A DNA stretch of 64,000 nt from Ruminococcaceae bacterium KH2T8 (GTDB lineage Bacteria; Bacillota; Clostridia; Saccharofermentanales; Saccharofermentanaceae), in contig FOIY01000003.1 of NCBI GenBank assembly GCA_900111435.1, positions 370,201 to 434,200 of the forward strand. Reading direction: 5' to 3'. A program made the position numbers and the translations under genes. Of the stretch, positions 49,830-59,448 are shown piece after piece (the first letter of the stretch is position 1; each line of letters begins with the position of its first letter). The notes under the pieces were generated by a model that was not told the DNA's origin, did no database searches, and worked only from the letters and a program-made list of their open reading frames with translations.

Positions 49830-50369
49830 TTATGCTAATTTACCGTAGTCGGGCGTATAGCCGAACGACTCGATCCACTGTGCTACATCGTCCATGGTCC
49901 ATTCCTCCTTGAGGTGGCCTTCGAACTTCTCCGGGGCCATCCCAGGGCGCAGCAATACGAACTCAGGGTATGCTTCGACCGCATATGTCGCGCCGATCAG
50001 CTCTTCGAATATACCGTCAACCGCGATGAACACGATCTGACCGTCTAGCGTCTGTGCCAGATCCTCTACTCCTGCGGTAACGCCCTCCGAATCGGACTGC
50101 AGAGAGTTGTAGAAATAAAGGCACATCGTCGTACCGGTACTGTATGTGAGCATCCCCTCGGGATCCGTCACTTCCTTATACTGTATACCGTAAAAGCCTT
50201 CTTCCTCCCCCGGGATCTGCTCATATACGAGAGCACACACGGGAGCGGAATAGTCGACCTTGCCCAGATAATCCCTGTAGTCGGTACTCGGAGCCTTTTC
50301 CTTTGAGCACCCGGCAACATTAAATGCGATCGCTATCGTGAGCAGGATCGAGATCAGTATCTTTCTCAT
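49830..50369 (-). CDS. Thioredoxin-fold lipoprotein without CxxC
   Basis: Signal ending VAGC (Cys21). The body reads like a thioredoxin domain: MCLYFYNSLQSDSEG at the active-site position, VEDLAQTLDGQIVFIAVDG and AYPEFVLLRPGMAPEKFEGHL with the cis-Pro, but the CxxC is replaced by Ser/Asp residues. A redox-inactive extracytoplasmic binding role is likely. It overlaps the Mrp gene by four bases. Confidence 0.65.
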   Translation of the reverse strand: MRKILISILLTIAIAFNVAGCSKEKAPSTDYRDYLGKVDYSAPVCALVYEQIPGEEEGFYGIQYKEVTDPEGMLTYSTGTTMCLYFYNSLQSDSEGVTAGVEDLAQTLDGQIVFIAVDGIFEELIGATYAVEAYPEFVLLRPGMAPEKFEGHLKEEWTMDDVAQWIESFGYTPDYGKLA

Positions 50370-51229
50370 AAGAGGCTTTCGATCTCGGCTACCGTATTAT
50401 CAAGGATATCGGCATCGATATCTTCGACCTTTCCGTCATCGACTTCGGCCGTGACCTTGGGATCCAAAGGAAGCTTGTCGAGGATCTTAAGTCCCGACTT
50501 CGCTGCCGACTCCGCGAGCTTTTCGCCGTCTCCAAAGAGGGGCATCTTCTCACCGCAGTGACCGCAAACGATATAGCTCATATTCTCGACCATACCAAGG
50601 ATCCTGACATTCATCATGGACGCCATGTTCTTCGCCTTGCTGACGATCATGGATACAAGATCCTGAGGTGTTGATACCAGAACGATACCGTCGATCGGCA
50701 GAGACTGGAATACCGTCAAAGGTACGTCGCCCGTGCCGGGAGGCATATCTATAAGGAGTACATCGAGTGTTCCCCAGTCTACATCCGTCCAGAACTGTCT
50801 TACGAGACCCGAGATAACGGGACCTCTCCAGATAACGGGTGATTCCTCGTCATCGGTCAGGAGGTTGAGGCTCACTGCCTTGATGCCGCCCTTTGTCTCG
50901 GCGGGAACTATATGATTCTCCTCGGTTGCCGTAAGCGTCTCCTTGAGTCCGAAAGCTCTGGGGATCGAGGGGCCTGTTACGTCTGCATCGAGGATACCGA
51001 CCTTATAGCCTTTCCTCACGAGCTTTACTGCAAGCACGGAAGTTACGAAAGACTTTCCGACGCCTCCCTTACCGCTTGCTACTCCGATGATCTTCTTGAT
51101 CTTTGTATTGGCATTTGCGGGCTCTACCGTAGGACCCTGATGTGCCGCACTTCCTCCGTTAGCCGTGGGACAAGTGCTCTGAGATGTGCATCCGCTCTTG
51201 GACGGACATGAATCGCATGCTGAAGCCAT
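50366..51229 (-). CDS. Mrp/NBP35 (ApbC) family iron-sulfur carrier ATPase
   Basis: A Cys-rich N terminus (four Cys in the first 20 residues) precedes the deviant Walker A SGKGGVGKSFVTSVLA, followed by LDADVTGPSIP, LLIDMPPGTGD and the C-terminal CxxC in SYIVCGHCGEK that carries the iron-sulfur cluster. It assembles and transfers [4Fe-4S] clusters in the cytoplasm. Its stop overlaps the lipoprotein start (ATGA). Confidence 0.93.
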   Translation of the reverse strand: MASACDSCPSKSGCTSQSTCPTANGGSAAHQGPTVEPANANTKIKKIIGVASGKGGVGKSFVTSVLAVKLVRKGYKVGILDADVTGPSIPRAFGLKETLTATEENHIVPAETKGGIKAVSLNLLTDDEESPVIWRGPVISGLVRQFWTDVDWGTLDVLLIDMPPGTGDVPLTVFQSLPIDGIVLVSTPQDLVSMIVSKAKNMASMMNVRILGMVENMSYIVCGHCGEKMPLFGDGEKLAESAAKSGLKILDKLPLDPKVTAEVDDGKVEDIDADILDNTVAEIESLL

Positions 51230-51284
51230 ATTTATTCTCCTTTTTCTTTTTCAACTCAAGATTATATTACGCGGAACGCTCAGG

Positions 51285-51800
51285 TCAAAATGCGATGAGC
51301 TCCGCCTTGCCGTCTTCTATCATGATATACGACGGTGCGGTACCCTGCTTTGGGATCGAGGGGGATCCGGGATTCATATATCTGAAGCCGTCCTTTTGCT
51401 CGTCGCAGGCTACGTGTGTATGACCTGCCAGGAGTATCGCGCCTTCGGGAAGAAATACCGGAGGCTCCTCAGCACTAAAGTGGTGACCGTGTGTCGCAAA
51501 GATGACCGTCTCGCCCGAAATAAGGTAGATATATTCAGCCATTATAGGGAACTTTAAGACCATCTGATCGACTTCCGTATCACAGTTACCTCTTACCGCA
51601 AGGATATTCTCCTTCTCGCTGTTTAAAAGCTCGATCACTTTCTTCGGCTCATAATCCGCGAGCAGATCATTTCGAGGTCCGTGATAGAGGATATCTCCCA
51701 GTAAAAGGAGCTTATCCGCTCCCGTTTCATGGAACTTATCTACGACCGCCTTCGCCGCGCCGTATGATCCGTGTATATCAGATGCAACCATTATACGCAT
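51285..51800 (-). CDS. YfcE-like metallophosphodiesterase
   Basis: Metal ligands of the calcineurin-like fold are all present: ASDIHGS, LLLGDILYHGP, RGNCD, THGHHF and AGHTHVA. The 171-residue size matches YfcE, a cyclic-phosphodiesterase-type enzyme of broad substrate use. It overlaps the upstream membrane protein gene by 10 bases; AGGAGG lies in that overlap. Confidence 0.93.
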   Translation of the reverse strand: MRIMVASDIHGSYGAAKAVVDKFHETGADKLLLLGDILYHGPRNDLLADYEPKKVIELLNSEKENILAVRGNCDTEVDQMVLKFPIMAEYIYLISGETVIFATHGHHFSAEEPPVFLPEGAILLAGHTHVACDEQKDGFRYMNPGSPSIPKQGTAPSYIMIEDGKAELIAF

Positions 51801-52786
51801 TTCGCATTTTCCTCCTGCTCAACATCTTCAAGCTGTTCCTGAAGATATCTAAGTGTCTCATAGTTATCGTCCTTCTTACCCGGACGTATCGTACTCAAGG
51901 TCCTGACACCCGATACCTTGACCGCATCGACCATCGATGTGATCTTCTGTCCGGCTGCATGCCTCGTCTTATTTATCGACTCTCGTCCGATGCTCACATA
52001 ACCTTCAAGGAGAGCTCTCTCCTCTGCCCTGTGTTTCTTCGAAAGTGCCTTCTCCTCATCTCTGTGCTTTGAGTACATCTCTCTGAACTCGGCATATGAT
52101 TGAGTTGTCGTCTCAACTGCAGGTGATGTCTTTGTAACTATCGTGTCGACCGTATCGTAGATCTGCGTGCCGAGCTTATCGGATACGAGCCTGATGCCGC
52201 CCGAGATATTCGAGATGAACCTTACTCTCTCGTTGAACTTAAAGATAGAGGTTACCGTAACGACGATATCGAGCACAAGGATCATGCTGAGGATCGATAC
52301 GACCGTATATTTAGTGAGACCGTTAGCGAAGTTAATGAGCTTCATGACCGTCGGATGGAGCATATAGACACCAAGCGAGCACGCAATACCCCAGTAGATG
52401 GAGAAACGAAGACAGATAAAGCCGTGGAAGTTGAACTTATAGTCCGTATAGTCCCACCATCTCAAATGGAATATCCAGTAAAGGATAACGCCCGCCAAGA
52501 GCTCGACTGTCGTCGCCGTGATCGCCGAACCGAAGAACAGTACGGGGAAGTTATGCGCCAGTGGCGAGAAGAACCAGATAACTCCGTAGAATCCGAGTCC
52601 GTATACGGGACAGTGCGGGCCGTTCAGGAATCCTCTGTTTATGAACTTACCTTCCGTGACACCATAATAGATGACCTCCACGATCCAGCCTATGAAGCCG
52701 TAGATGAAGAACATTATCATGGAATCTATGAACGTGTACGGCAGGAATCCGTCGGCGAGTTTCATGAGATGGGCGAAGAACGTCAT
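51791..52786 (-). CDS. CmpB-type putative ABC transporter permease (PF06541-like)
   Basis: Four to five membrane helices in residues 10-195, with FIYGFIGWIVEVIYYGVTEGKFINRGFLNGPHCPVYG as the family block and ELLAGVILYWIFHLRWWDYTDYKFNFHGFICLRFSIYWG further on. The last 130 residues are a charged coiled-coil-like tail (YSKHRDEEKALSKKHRAEERAL). The permease label is historical; true function is unproven. It lies four bases after the RsmC-like gene. Confidence 0.85.
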   Translation of the reverse strand: MTFFAHLMKLADGFLPYTFIDSMIMFFIYGFIGWIVEVIYYGVTEGKFINRGFLNGPHCPVYGLGFYGVIWFFSPLAHNFPVLFFGSAITATTVELLAGVILYWIFHLRWWDYTDYKFNFHGFICLRFSIYWGIACSLGVYMLHPTVMKLINFANGLTKYTVVSILSMILVLDIVVTVTSIFKFNERVRFISNISGGIRLVSDKLGTQIYDTVDTIVTKTSPAVETTTQSYAEFREMYSKHRDEEKALSKKHRAEERALLEGYVSIGRESINKTRHAAGQKITSMVDAVKVSGVRTLSTIRPGKKDDNYETLRYLQEQLEDVEQEENAKCV

Positions 52787-52789
52787 GCG

Positions 52790-53416
52790 TTATGCCTCTC
52801 CCTTTATAGATCTCATTACTCTGTAGCCGCCCGAGATAGCAACAGTCTCACAATTTCCGAAGAGCTCGGTGAGCTTCTTCTCGGTAGACGGCGCGCCCTG
52901 CTTTCTCTGAAGGACTGCGTAGATACTTGCACCCGGGGCCATATGCTCATATGCCTGATCGTAAAATGCGAATACGGTCTGCTTTCCTGCCCTCACGGGA
53001 GGATTTGTCATGACGATATCGAAGATATCATCGTCGCCGAGCGCGGATAAGACATCCGACTGAACGCACTTATTTATCTTTACGTTATTAAGTCCCGCAT
53101 TTTCACGCGAAAGCTCTACCGCTCTCGAATTAACATCGACCTGCGTGACCTCAAAGGCCATAAATACAGACTTCATGACGATGCCCACGGGACCATAGCC
53201 GCAGCCTAGGTCCAGGAGCCTTTCGCCCTTCTTTGCCCCTCTGGCCTTGATATCTTCTATTACTGACTCGATGAGCAGATCAGATCCCTTGTCGATCTCG
53301 GATCTGCTGAATACGTTGGTATCGGTAACAAAGCGAAAGTTCATGCCGTTCGCTCTGTAATCGATCATCTTTCTTTCGGACGGCGTGTCGGGCACGCTGT
53401 CGTAATAATGCGCCAT
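52790..53416 (-). CDS. RsmC/YbxB-like methyltransferase
   Basis: FRFVTDTNVFSRSEIDKGSDLLIE is the N-terminal substrate-side block, RLLDLGCGYGPVGIVMK binds SAM, and DIVMTNPPVRAGK is the NPP catalytic motif. The C-terminal VLQRKQGAPSTEKKL is typical for rRNA guanine N2 methyltransferases of this class. Likely modifies 16S rRNA. Together with the downstream permease and phosphodiesterase it forms a leftward operon. Confidence 0.92.
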   Translation of the reverse strand: MAHYYDSVPDTPSERKMIDYRANGMNFRFVTDTNVFSRSEIDKGSDLLIESVIEDIKARGAKKGERLLDLGCGYGPVGIVMKSVFMAFEVTQVDVNSRAVELSRENAGLNNVKINKCVQSDVLSALGDDDIFDIVMTNPPVRAGKQTVFAFYDQAYEHMAPGASIYAVLQRKQGAPSTEKKLTELFGNCETVAISGGYRVMRSIKGEA

Positions 53417-53441
53417 TTCTCTTTCCTTTTCCGAGGTCAGA

Positions 53442-54398
53442 TCACATCATCGATATGATCCTGTCGTTGATAGAGGCAAGTGCGGCAGTCCTCGACCAAG
53501 GCATCTCCGCACACTGGATAAAGCCGTTGCTTATCGCTTTCTTGCAGGCCTGAACCTCAAGTGTATATCCCGACAAGCCGTCTCTTGCTTCGCTCTTTAT
53601 AAGATTGCCGTCTTTATCGTACAGTTCGACTCTCTCGTAGTTATTGATGTTCTTTATCCTGATGAATCCCTTATCGCCGATGATCGCGCCGTCTCCGTCA
53701 GTCCTTGCATCCATCGTGACATAGGATACGCTCTGAGCTCCGTCGTTTCTCTCGAGGATGAAGGTCGTATCTTCGTCGATGCCGGTCGAATACTTTCGCG
53801 CACGAACGCTCACGGGGAAGATATCGTCGCCTAAGATCGACATTGCAAGATGCGTGGGATATACGCCGAGATCAAGATAAGCACCGCCTCCGAGCATGGG
53901 ATCCGTAAGCCTCGGCCTGTCCTTGATGTCATATCCGAGATTGGAGGATATATACTTGAGGCTTCCGATATCTCCGTCCTTGATCCACTGAAGGATGAGC
54001 TTATGAAGGGGCATGAAAGCCGTCCACATAGCCTCACAGACGAAGAGATTACGGTTCTTTGCTTCAGTAAAGATACTGTCAGCCTCGGCCTTGCTCATCG
54101 TAAAAGGCTTCTCAACCAGGATATTCTTATATGCCTTGAGGCAAAGGATCGCATTCTCATAGTGGTAGGTATTCGGAGTCGAGATATAGATCAGATCTAT
54201 GTCCTTCATGTTGATCATCTGCTCGTAAGTACCGCACGCCTTGGCATCCGGACAATACTTCTTGGCGAAAGCATTCGCCTTCTTCTTCTCCCTCGAAGCG
54301 ACCGCCGCGACCTTTATATCTTCAAGCCCGGCGAGATTCTGAGCCATTACTGCGGCTATCTGTCCACAACCCAATATACCTACATTGAACATATGCAT
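53442..54398 (-). CDS. Gfo/Idh/MocA family oxidoreductase
   Basis: NVGILGCGQIAAVMAQNL is the Rossmann NAD(P)-binding loop, followed by LIYISTPNTYHYENAILCLKAYKNILVEKPF with the EKP motif, and GGGAYLDLGVYPTHLAMSIL, which includes the catalytic-site Asp and His. The enzyme probably oxidises a sugar or inositol-like alcohol. Two in-frame ATGs (54398 and 54392) share the AAAGGAAG site; either may be used. Confidence 0.92.
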   Translation of the reverse strand: MHMFNVGILGCGQIAAVMAQNLAGLEDIKVAAVASREKKKANAFAKKYCPDAKACGTYEQMINMKDIDLIYISTPNTYHYENAILCLKAYKNILVEKPFTMSKAEADSIFTEAKNRNLFVCEAMWTAFMPLHKLILQWIKDGDIGSLKYISSNLGYDIKDRPRLTDPMLGGGAYLDLGVYPTHLAMSILGDDIFPVSVRARKYSTGIDEDTTFILERNDGAQSVSYVTMDARTDGDGAIIGDKGFIRIKNINNYERVELYDKDGNLIKSEARDGLSGYTLEVQACKKAISNGFIQCAEMPWSRTAALASINDRIISMM

Positions 54399-54471
54399 GT
54401 ACTTCCTTTGCTCAGGATATAGATTACAACTAATTTTATTTCATTCATGTTGAAAGTTCAATTGTGACGGG

Positions 54472-54524
54472 ATTAACGTTCTCTTAATTTACAGATTGAA
54501 GTTTATACTCCCTGATAATAGAAT
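54472..54524 (+). promoter_or_regulatory. Pyrophosphatase promoter with 11-bp TTAA repeat
   Basis: ATTAAC (54472-54477) and CTTAAT (54483-54488) are 11 bases apart, seven bases upstream of a TTGAAG -35 box (54496-54501), a 17-base spacer and a TAGAAT -10 box (54519-54524). This is a textbook activator arrangement. Confidence 0.7.
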
Positions 54525-54567
54525 AATTCCGTAAAAGATCTTATTTTTGATTGGAGAAATACCCGTA

Positions 54568-56187
54568 ATGAACGATATCTTCGTTGTCGGACACAAGAAT
54601 CCCGACACAGACTCCATAGTCTCGGCTATGGCATATGCGGCGCTTCGAAATGCTTCGGGCGACCGCGAATACAAGGCGGCAAGGCTCGATCACGTAAGCG
54701 ATGAGACCAAGAGGATGCTATCAAAGTTCGGTTTTTCTGCTCCCTTGAGGATCAGAGACGTAAGGACTCAGGTATCCGATATCGATTTCGATACACCGCC
54801 CGCACTCGACCCTTCCGTTACTTTGGACCATGCATGGAAAATCATGAAGGACGGCTCTAACACGACTATCCCGATCGTAAATTCGGACGGTACTCTTTAC
54901 GGAACTCTTTCCGCAGGAGATATCGCAACTTATAACATGAGCACCATCGAGGCTCCTTCCGTAAAGGATCTTCCGCTCTTTAACCTTCTCGGAGTAATCG
55001 AGGGACGCATTATAAACGACGGCGGCGACATGGTAGATTCCATCTCCGGTAAGATCGTCATCGCACTTCCCCTGAGCGAAGAATCCCTTATGTTCAAGGG
55101 TAGCGACAATATCGTCCTTTGCGGCAACCAGCCCGATATGATCAGGAGAGCATTCGAAAACAACGTAAATGCGATCATCCTCTGCGGAACGAATGCGGAT
55201 AATTCCGTTATCGGCGAGTATAAGGACAGCAAGACATGCGTTATCTATACGCCTTTCGATGCGTTGAGCGTAGCCAAGCTCATCTATCAGGCGGCTCCCG
55301 CTTCAAGGGCATGCTCCAGGGGCGAAGTTGTATGCTTCCACTTGAGCGACTATATCGACGATGTTCGTGAGATCGTCCTTAAAAGCAGATTCAGGAGTTA
55401 CCCCGTACTCGATGAGAACGATAAGGTCGTCGGAACACTTTCGAGATTCCACCTCCTGAAGCCGAGGCACAAGAAGGTCGTACTCGTAGACCATAACGAA
55501 TCCGCTCAGGCAGTACCGGGTCTTGACCAGGCCGAGCTCCTTGAGATCATCGACCACCACAGACTCGCGGATATACAGACAACGCAGCCTATCAGGGTCA
55601 GGAACGAACCCGTCGGCAGTACGACTACTATCGTTGCCGAGATGTATCAGGAGCACGGCGTAACACCTGCTCCCAACATGGCAGGACTTATGGTATCGGC
55701 TATCCTGTCAGATACCGTTATGTTCAAGTCTCCTACATGTACCAAGAGAGACATCGCGATGGCAGAGAGGCTTTCGAGGATCGCGGGCGTTACGATCGAG
55801 GATATCGGTAAGGAACTCTTCGACGCTTCTTCGTCTGATTCGAAGACCGCAGAGCAGCTCATCGGCGGCGACTTCAAGGAATTCCATATCGCAGGCCAGA
55901 CACTCGGTGTCAGCCAGATCATCTGCGTAGATTCGAGCAAGATGCTCGAGCGCAAGTCGGAGTTCATCGAGACGATGCAGACCTTAAAGAAGAAGAACGG
56001 CTACGACATGATCATCCTCATGCTCACGGATGTGCTCGTCGAAGGCTCCGTTCTCCTCTACATAGGAAACGACGATACGATCAGATATGCCTTCTCCGTA
56101 GAGCCCAAGGACAACGAAGTATTCCTGCCGGGCGTCATGTCACGAAAGAAGCAGATCATCCCCATGCTCACCGCTTTGTGGGGCTGA
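54568..56187 (+). CDS. ppaC: Manganese-dependent inorganic pyrophosphatase with CBS and DRTGG-like insert
   Basis: The DHH domain starts FVVGHKNPDTDSIVSAMAYA (Mn ligands His, Asp, Asp), then after about 240 residues of CBS and DRTGG-like regulatory domains (TLDHAWKIMKDGSNTTIPIVNSDG, FRSYPVLDENDKVVGTLSRFHLL) resumes with VLVDHNESAQAV, IIDHHRLADIQ and the DHHA2 part. Such enzymes hydrolyse pyrophosphate under adenine nucleotide control. Start 54568 follows GGAG; a TTG seven codons earlier is less likely. A strong terminator follows. Confidence 0.93.
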   Translation: MNDIFVVGHKNPDTDSIVSAMAYAALRNASGDREYKAARLDHVSDETKRMLSKFGFSAPLRIRDVRTQVSDIDFDTPPALDPSVTLDHAWKIMKDGSNTTIPIVNSDGTLYGTLSAGDIATYNMSTIEAPSVKDLPLFNLLGVIEGRIINDGGDMVDSISGKIVIALPLSEESLMFKGSDNIVLCGNQPDMIRRAFENNVNAIILCGTNADNSVIGEYKDSKTCVIYTPFDALSVAKLIYQAAPASRACSRGEVVCFHLSDYIDDVREIVLKSRFRSYPVLDENDKVVGTLSRFHLLKPRHKKVVLVDHNESAQAVPGLDQAELLEIIDHHRLADIQTTQPIRVRNEPVGSTTTIVAEMYQEHGVTPAPNMAGLMVSAILSDTVMFKSPTCTKRDIAMAERLSRIAGVTIEDIGKELFDASSSDSKTAEQLIGGDFKEFHIAGQTLGVSQIICVDSSKMLERKSEFIETMQTLKKKNGYDMIILMLTDVLVEGSVLLYIGNDDTIRYAFSVEPKDNEVFLPGVMSRKKQIIPMLTALWG

Positions 56188-56212
56188 TATTCAAAAACTT
56201 ACATACAAACAG

Positions 56213-56248
56213 GAAGGCTGCCTCGCTTCGGAGACAGCCTTCTTTTTT
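56213..56248. terminator. Terminator of pyrophosphatase gene
   Basis: GAAGGCTGCCTC pairs with GAGACAGCCTTC around a six-base loop, followed by TTTTTT. It is placed between convergent genes and may act in both directions. Confidence 0.92.
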
Positions 56249-56271
56249 ACTCTATATCATCCCTCAAACGA

Positions 56272-57174
56272 TCAGAATATGTTTGCATTCAGTACGATGA
56301 CAACATCACCGTTTCCGTCATAGAAAGTGATCGTATACATGCCGGCTTCAAGATATTGTCCCGAGCTGTCCAGAGGAGCTCCATCCGTCCAGGTGCCGAG
56401 CATTACCGCTGATGTATACTGTGTGCTGACAAGCTGACCGTTACACTCGATAGTAGCGTACAACGAATAAACATCGATCGTTCCGTCTGTAGTGATCGCA
56501 ACATCAAAATAATCACATTGGGAAGCGGAGAAGTTACAGATCAGATGATCGGGGGTCTCGGATTCATATCCGTCGCCGTTCCACCATATATCATTTATAT
56601 GTTCGGACTGATCAGCTATACGATCGGTCAACTCGCACGTAGTAAACTCATAAAGATCGTCCATTATATCTTCGTAATTTACTACTACCCATTCACCTTT
56701 CTCTTTTTCAAGCTCAAACGTGGTCTCGATCTCTATCTCCCCCACATCGTCCAAAGACTCTAACATTACACTGATAAAGATATGATCCTCATCGAGTATC
56801 GTCTGATAGTCGGAAAGGGCGAATACTACATCTACCTGAGCCTTATCTTTCTTAAATTCAACTGAATCTTCATCGATCTCGTAGTCGATGGTCCTTGCGA
56901 CAGCAGATATGAACTGAGATGCTTTTTCGCCATAAAGATCTTCATTATTGAAATCGAGTCTCTCTTCCCAGTCTTCGCAGTCATCTTCAAAATCTTCAGC
57001 CGACGCCTTGCTCATCTCGTCGAAGTCACAATCGGCAGCGCCTTCCGCGAAAGCCTCCGCTGCTTCGATAACATCATCCGGATCATTCTTCGAAGGCAGG
57101 AACGAGCATCCCGTCATGGAAAGCATCATCGCCGATGCCATAAGTGCACATGTTGTCTTTTTAATATTCTTCAT
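56272..57174 (-). CDS. Lipoprotein, four-member paralogous family (copy 1)
   Basis: Signal ending MTGC (Cys23). A helical region (30-75) is followed by the family core ASQFISAVARTIDYEIDEDSVEFKKDKAQVDVVFALSDY and FELEKEKGEWVVVNYEDIMDDLYEF. The C-terminal 90 residues are an Ig-like beta domain ending LEAGMYTITFYDGNGDVVIVL. The order is shared with three genes to its right, so it arose by tandem duplication. Function unknown. This copy is the most acidic at its N terminus (DDCEDWEERLDF). Confidence 0.75.
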   Translation of the reverse strand: MKNIKKTTCALMASAMMLSMTGCSFLPSKNDPDDVIEAAEAFAEGAADCDFDEMSKASAEDFEDDCEDWEERLDFNNEDLYGEKASQFISAVARTIDYEIDEDSVEFKKDKAQVDVVFALSDYQTILDEDHIFISVMLESLDDVGEIEIETTFELEKEKGEWVVVNYEDIMDDLYEFTTCELTDRIADQSEHINDIWWNGDGYESETPDHLICNFSASQCDYFDVAITTDGTIDVYSLYATIECNGQLVSTQYTSAVMLGTWTDGAPLDSSGQYLEAGMYTITFYDGNGDVVIVLNANIF

Positions 57175-57242
57175 TCATCATATCCTCCTTATTTCGCTAC
57201 AATAATATACGCAAAAACCGGGAAGGAGTTGCAGTCCGAAAA

Positions 57243-57289
57243 CAAATTAAACCGAACGGGCCGCCCCCGTTACAAGGAGACGACCCGTT
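57243..57289 (-). terminator. Terminator of lipoprotein copy 2
   Basis: On the minus strand AACGGGTCG and CGGCCCGTT pair with imperfect inner helix, followed by CGGTTTAATTTG. Confidence 0.65.
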
Positions 57290-57321
57290 TTCCATATCTA
57301 TCCTTATTATCGTTATTTGAC

Positions 57322-58326
57322 TCAGACGACCGTTACCGTACCCTGCCAGATCAGGCATCCGCCCGGCTCGTAAAAACTTACGATCAGGTCACCGTTCCAG
57401 TTACCTTCGCCTACTCCGCTCTGCGATACTCTGATATCGATGGTATCACCGAAGGACTCGACTATCTCTCCGTCATGCTCGACTGTCGCATAAAATCCGG
57501 TAAAGTCAGGATCGGAGATCTCGGTATTGTAGGTCAAGGCCACACTGAAGTACTCTTTGTCCGCAGAGATGGAACCGACGTTTGTATCAAAATCGAATTC
57601 ATCCGTGAAACCCATGCTCTCACCATAGAACTCGATATCATTATCCTCGTAGCGGATCAGCACTCTGTAGGAAGGATCATAGTCCATCTCACGAAAGTCA
57701 CCGATGATCTCAAGATTATAAAAGTTATCACGCTCGACGGCATATACCTCGTATCCGGTTATTGCCTGACCGATCGAGATGAACCTCGCAGATGTAAATT
57801 CCAGTGCTTCACCGATGACTTCTTCCGTATCGGTAACTTTCCATCCGTCATCTGTTTCACTGAACTCGATAGTGACATCCGTCTTTGTCTTCTGAGCATC
57901 GCTTACTGCATCTGTCAGCTGATCGATATCTGTAATATCGACATCGTCTATGAGTTCTTCATAGTCGCAATACTCGAAAGTCACCGTTACTTCGGCCGTG
58001 CCCTTCTTCTCATTTACGGAGACTGAATCCTTATCGATCTCATAGTCGAGAGTATCTGCGATCGCGGAAACGAACTGTGCCGACTCTTCGGTATATACAT
58101 CACCTTTTCTGATGGTGAGTTCTCTTTCGAGATCTGATCTTCTGTCTTCAAGATCCTCCGACAGCTCGATCATGGCATCAACATCAAGGCACACGACTGC
58201 ATTACAATATTCGACTGCGAGCTCGTTTATCTCTTTTTCCGTATGGCTCTTGGCGCATCCCGCTGCCTGAGCCGCTAACACTCCTGCCAAAACAACACAG
58301 GTGATCTTTCTTATATTGCTGTTCAT
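57322..58326 (-). CDS. Lipoprotein, four-member paralogous family (copy 2)
   Basis: Signal ending AAGC (Cys24). The core is SAQFVSAIADTLDYEIDKDSVSVNEKKGTAEVTVTFEYCDY, then VTIEFSETDDGWKVTDTEEVIGEALEF. The C-terminal part has two Ig-like segments: one with LRY-type YRVLIRYEDNDIEFYG and FTGFYATVEHDGEIVESFGDTIDIRV. It is 33 bases downstream of copy 3 and probably co-transcribed with it. Confidence 0.75.
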   Translation of the reverse strand: MNSNIRKITCVVLAGVLAAQAAGCAKSHTEKEINELAVEYCNAVVCLDVDAMIELSEDLEDRRSDLERELTIRKGDVYTEESAQFVSAIADTLDYEIDKDSVSVNEKKGTAEVTVTFEYCDYEELIDDVDITDIDQLTDAVSDAQKTKTDVTIEFSETDDGWKVTDTEEVIGEALEFTSARFISIGQAITGYEVYAVERDNFYNLEIIGDFREMDYDPSYRVLIRYEDNDIEFYGESMGFTDEFDFDTNVGSISADKEYFSVALTYNTEISDPDFTGFYATVEHDGEIVESFGDTIDIRVSQSGVGEGNWNGDLIVSFYEPGGCLIWQGTVTVV

Positions 58327-58358
58327 CTATATCTGCTCCCTTATTCCATTTAGTCTGA

Positions 58359-59363
58359 TCAGTCTACCGTTACTGTGTAGAAGTCGTATTCAACGCCTTC
58401 CGGATTGTAGAAAGTAAATGTGTAGACACCTGCTTCGATAAGTCCAGTTGAATCAGCATATACATATGCACAGATATCATCATTTACCGTTTCATAAACT
58501 GCACCGTCATGCTCGATGACTACGGAATATCCCGTAAAGTCAATCTCAACATCGGAAGATGTATGAGCCTGATAGAAACCGAAGCTCTCCTGATTTGTAT
58601 ATGCACGAGCTGTATGTGCATCGTAGTCGATATCAACAAGTCCGATATATGTTGCGGAACCTAAGAGCAGGTCATCTGTTGATGAAGTATCAGCAACTGA
58701 AGAACCGGATGAAGATGAAGTATCAACGTTCGTATCAGGCTCATCATATGTGTCAGGCTCATCGGAACCTACTATTGTTGCATCGGGAGCCAAAGCTGCG
58801 ATGATCATGAAATCATATACCTCATCGAATACATCTTCCGAATTCTCGATAAGCCAGCCGTCATCTGTCTGCTCGAGCTCGATCGTGAGATCATATTCAG
58901 TTGTTGCTCCGTCCTCGATCATATCAACGAGCTCATCGATATCTGTTGTGTCATAAGATGCCGTGTAATCTGCTACGGTAAACTTTACATCGACCTCAGC
59001 CGTTCCCTTATCCTCATTTACCTTGAGGGAATCCTCATCGATCTCATATTCGATCGTACCTGCGATAGTCTCAAGGATCGTTGCAACATCAGAGCTGTAC
59101 GTATCGTTATGCTTAAAGTCGAATGTCTCTTCGAGATCGTCCTTATTCTCTTCGAACTTATCATCAGATGAGAGCTCTGCGAGAACATCGACATCCTGAT
59201 CTGCGAGCGCGTTGCAATATGTTTCGACTACTTCCATTACATCCTTCTCGGGATCTGCCTTTGATGTATCGATAACTTCCTGGATAGCGGAGCATCCTGT
59301 CATGGACATCAAAACTGTACCTGCGATCATTGCACTTGCTGTTCTTCTTACGAATCTTTTCAT
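58359..59363 (-). CDS. Lipoprotein, four-member paralogous family (copy 3)
   Basis: Signal ending MTGC (Cys24). The core is VATILETIAGTIEYEIDEDSLKVNEDKGTAEVDVKFTVADY, followed by LTIELEQTDDGWLIENSEDVFDEVYDF. Unlike the others it has a Ser/Thr/Asp linker (residues 200-235, DTSSSSGSSVADTSSTDD) before the Ig-like end FTGYSVVIEHDGAVYETVNDDICAYVY. The 11-bp repeat at 59449-59465 lies 86 bases upstream. Confidence 0.75.
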   Translation of the reverse strand: MKRFVRRTASAMIAGTVLMSMTGCSAIQEVIDTSKADPEKDVMEVVETYCNALADQDVDVLAELSSDDKFEENKDDLEETFDFKHNDTYSSDVATILETIAGTIEYEIDEDSLKVNEDKGTAEVDVKFTVADYTASYDTTDIDELVDMIEDGATTEYDLTIELEQTDDGWLIENSEDVFDEVYDFMIIAALAPDATIVGSDEPDTYDEPDTNVDTSSSSGSSVADTSSTDDLLLGSATYIGLVDIDYDAHTARAYTNQESFGFYQAHTSSDVEIDFTGYSVVIEHDGAVYETVNDDICAYVYADSTGLIEAGVYTFTFYNPEGVEYDFYTVTVD

Positions 59364-59448
59364 TATCTTTTCTCCTATTCTCGCGACGGTTCATCCATCG
59401 CACAAGTAGGATTATACATATGAAAGAAACTCGGATTGGGGACTATTC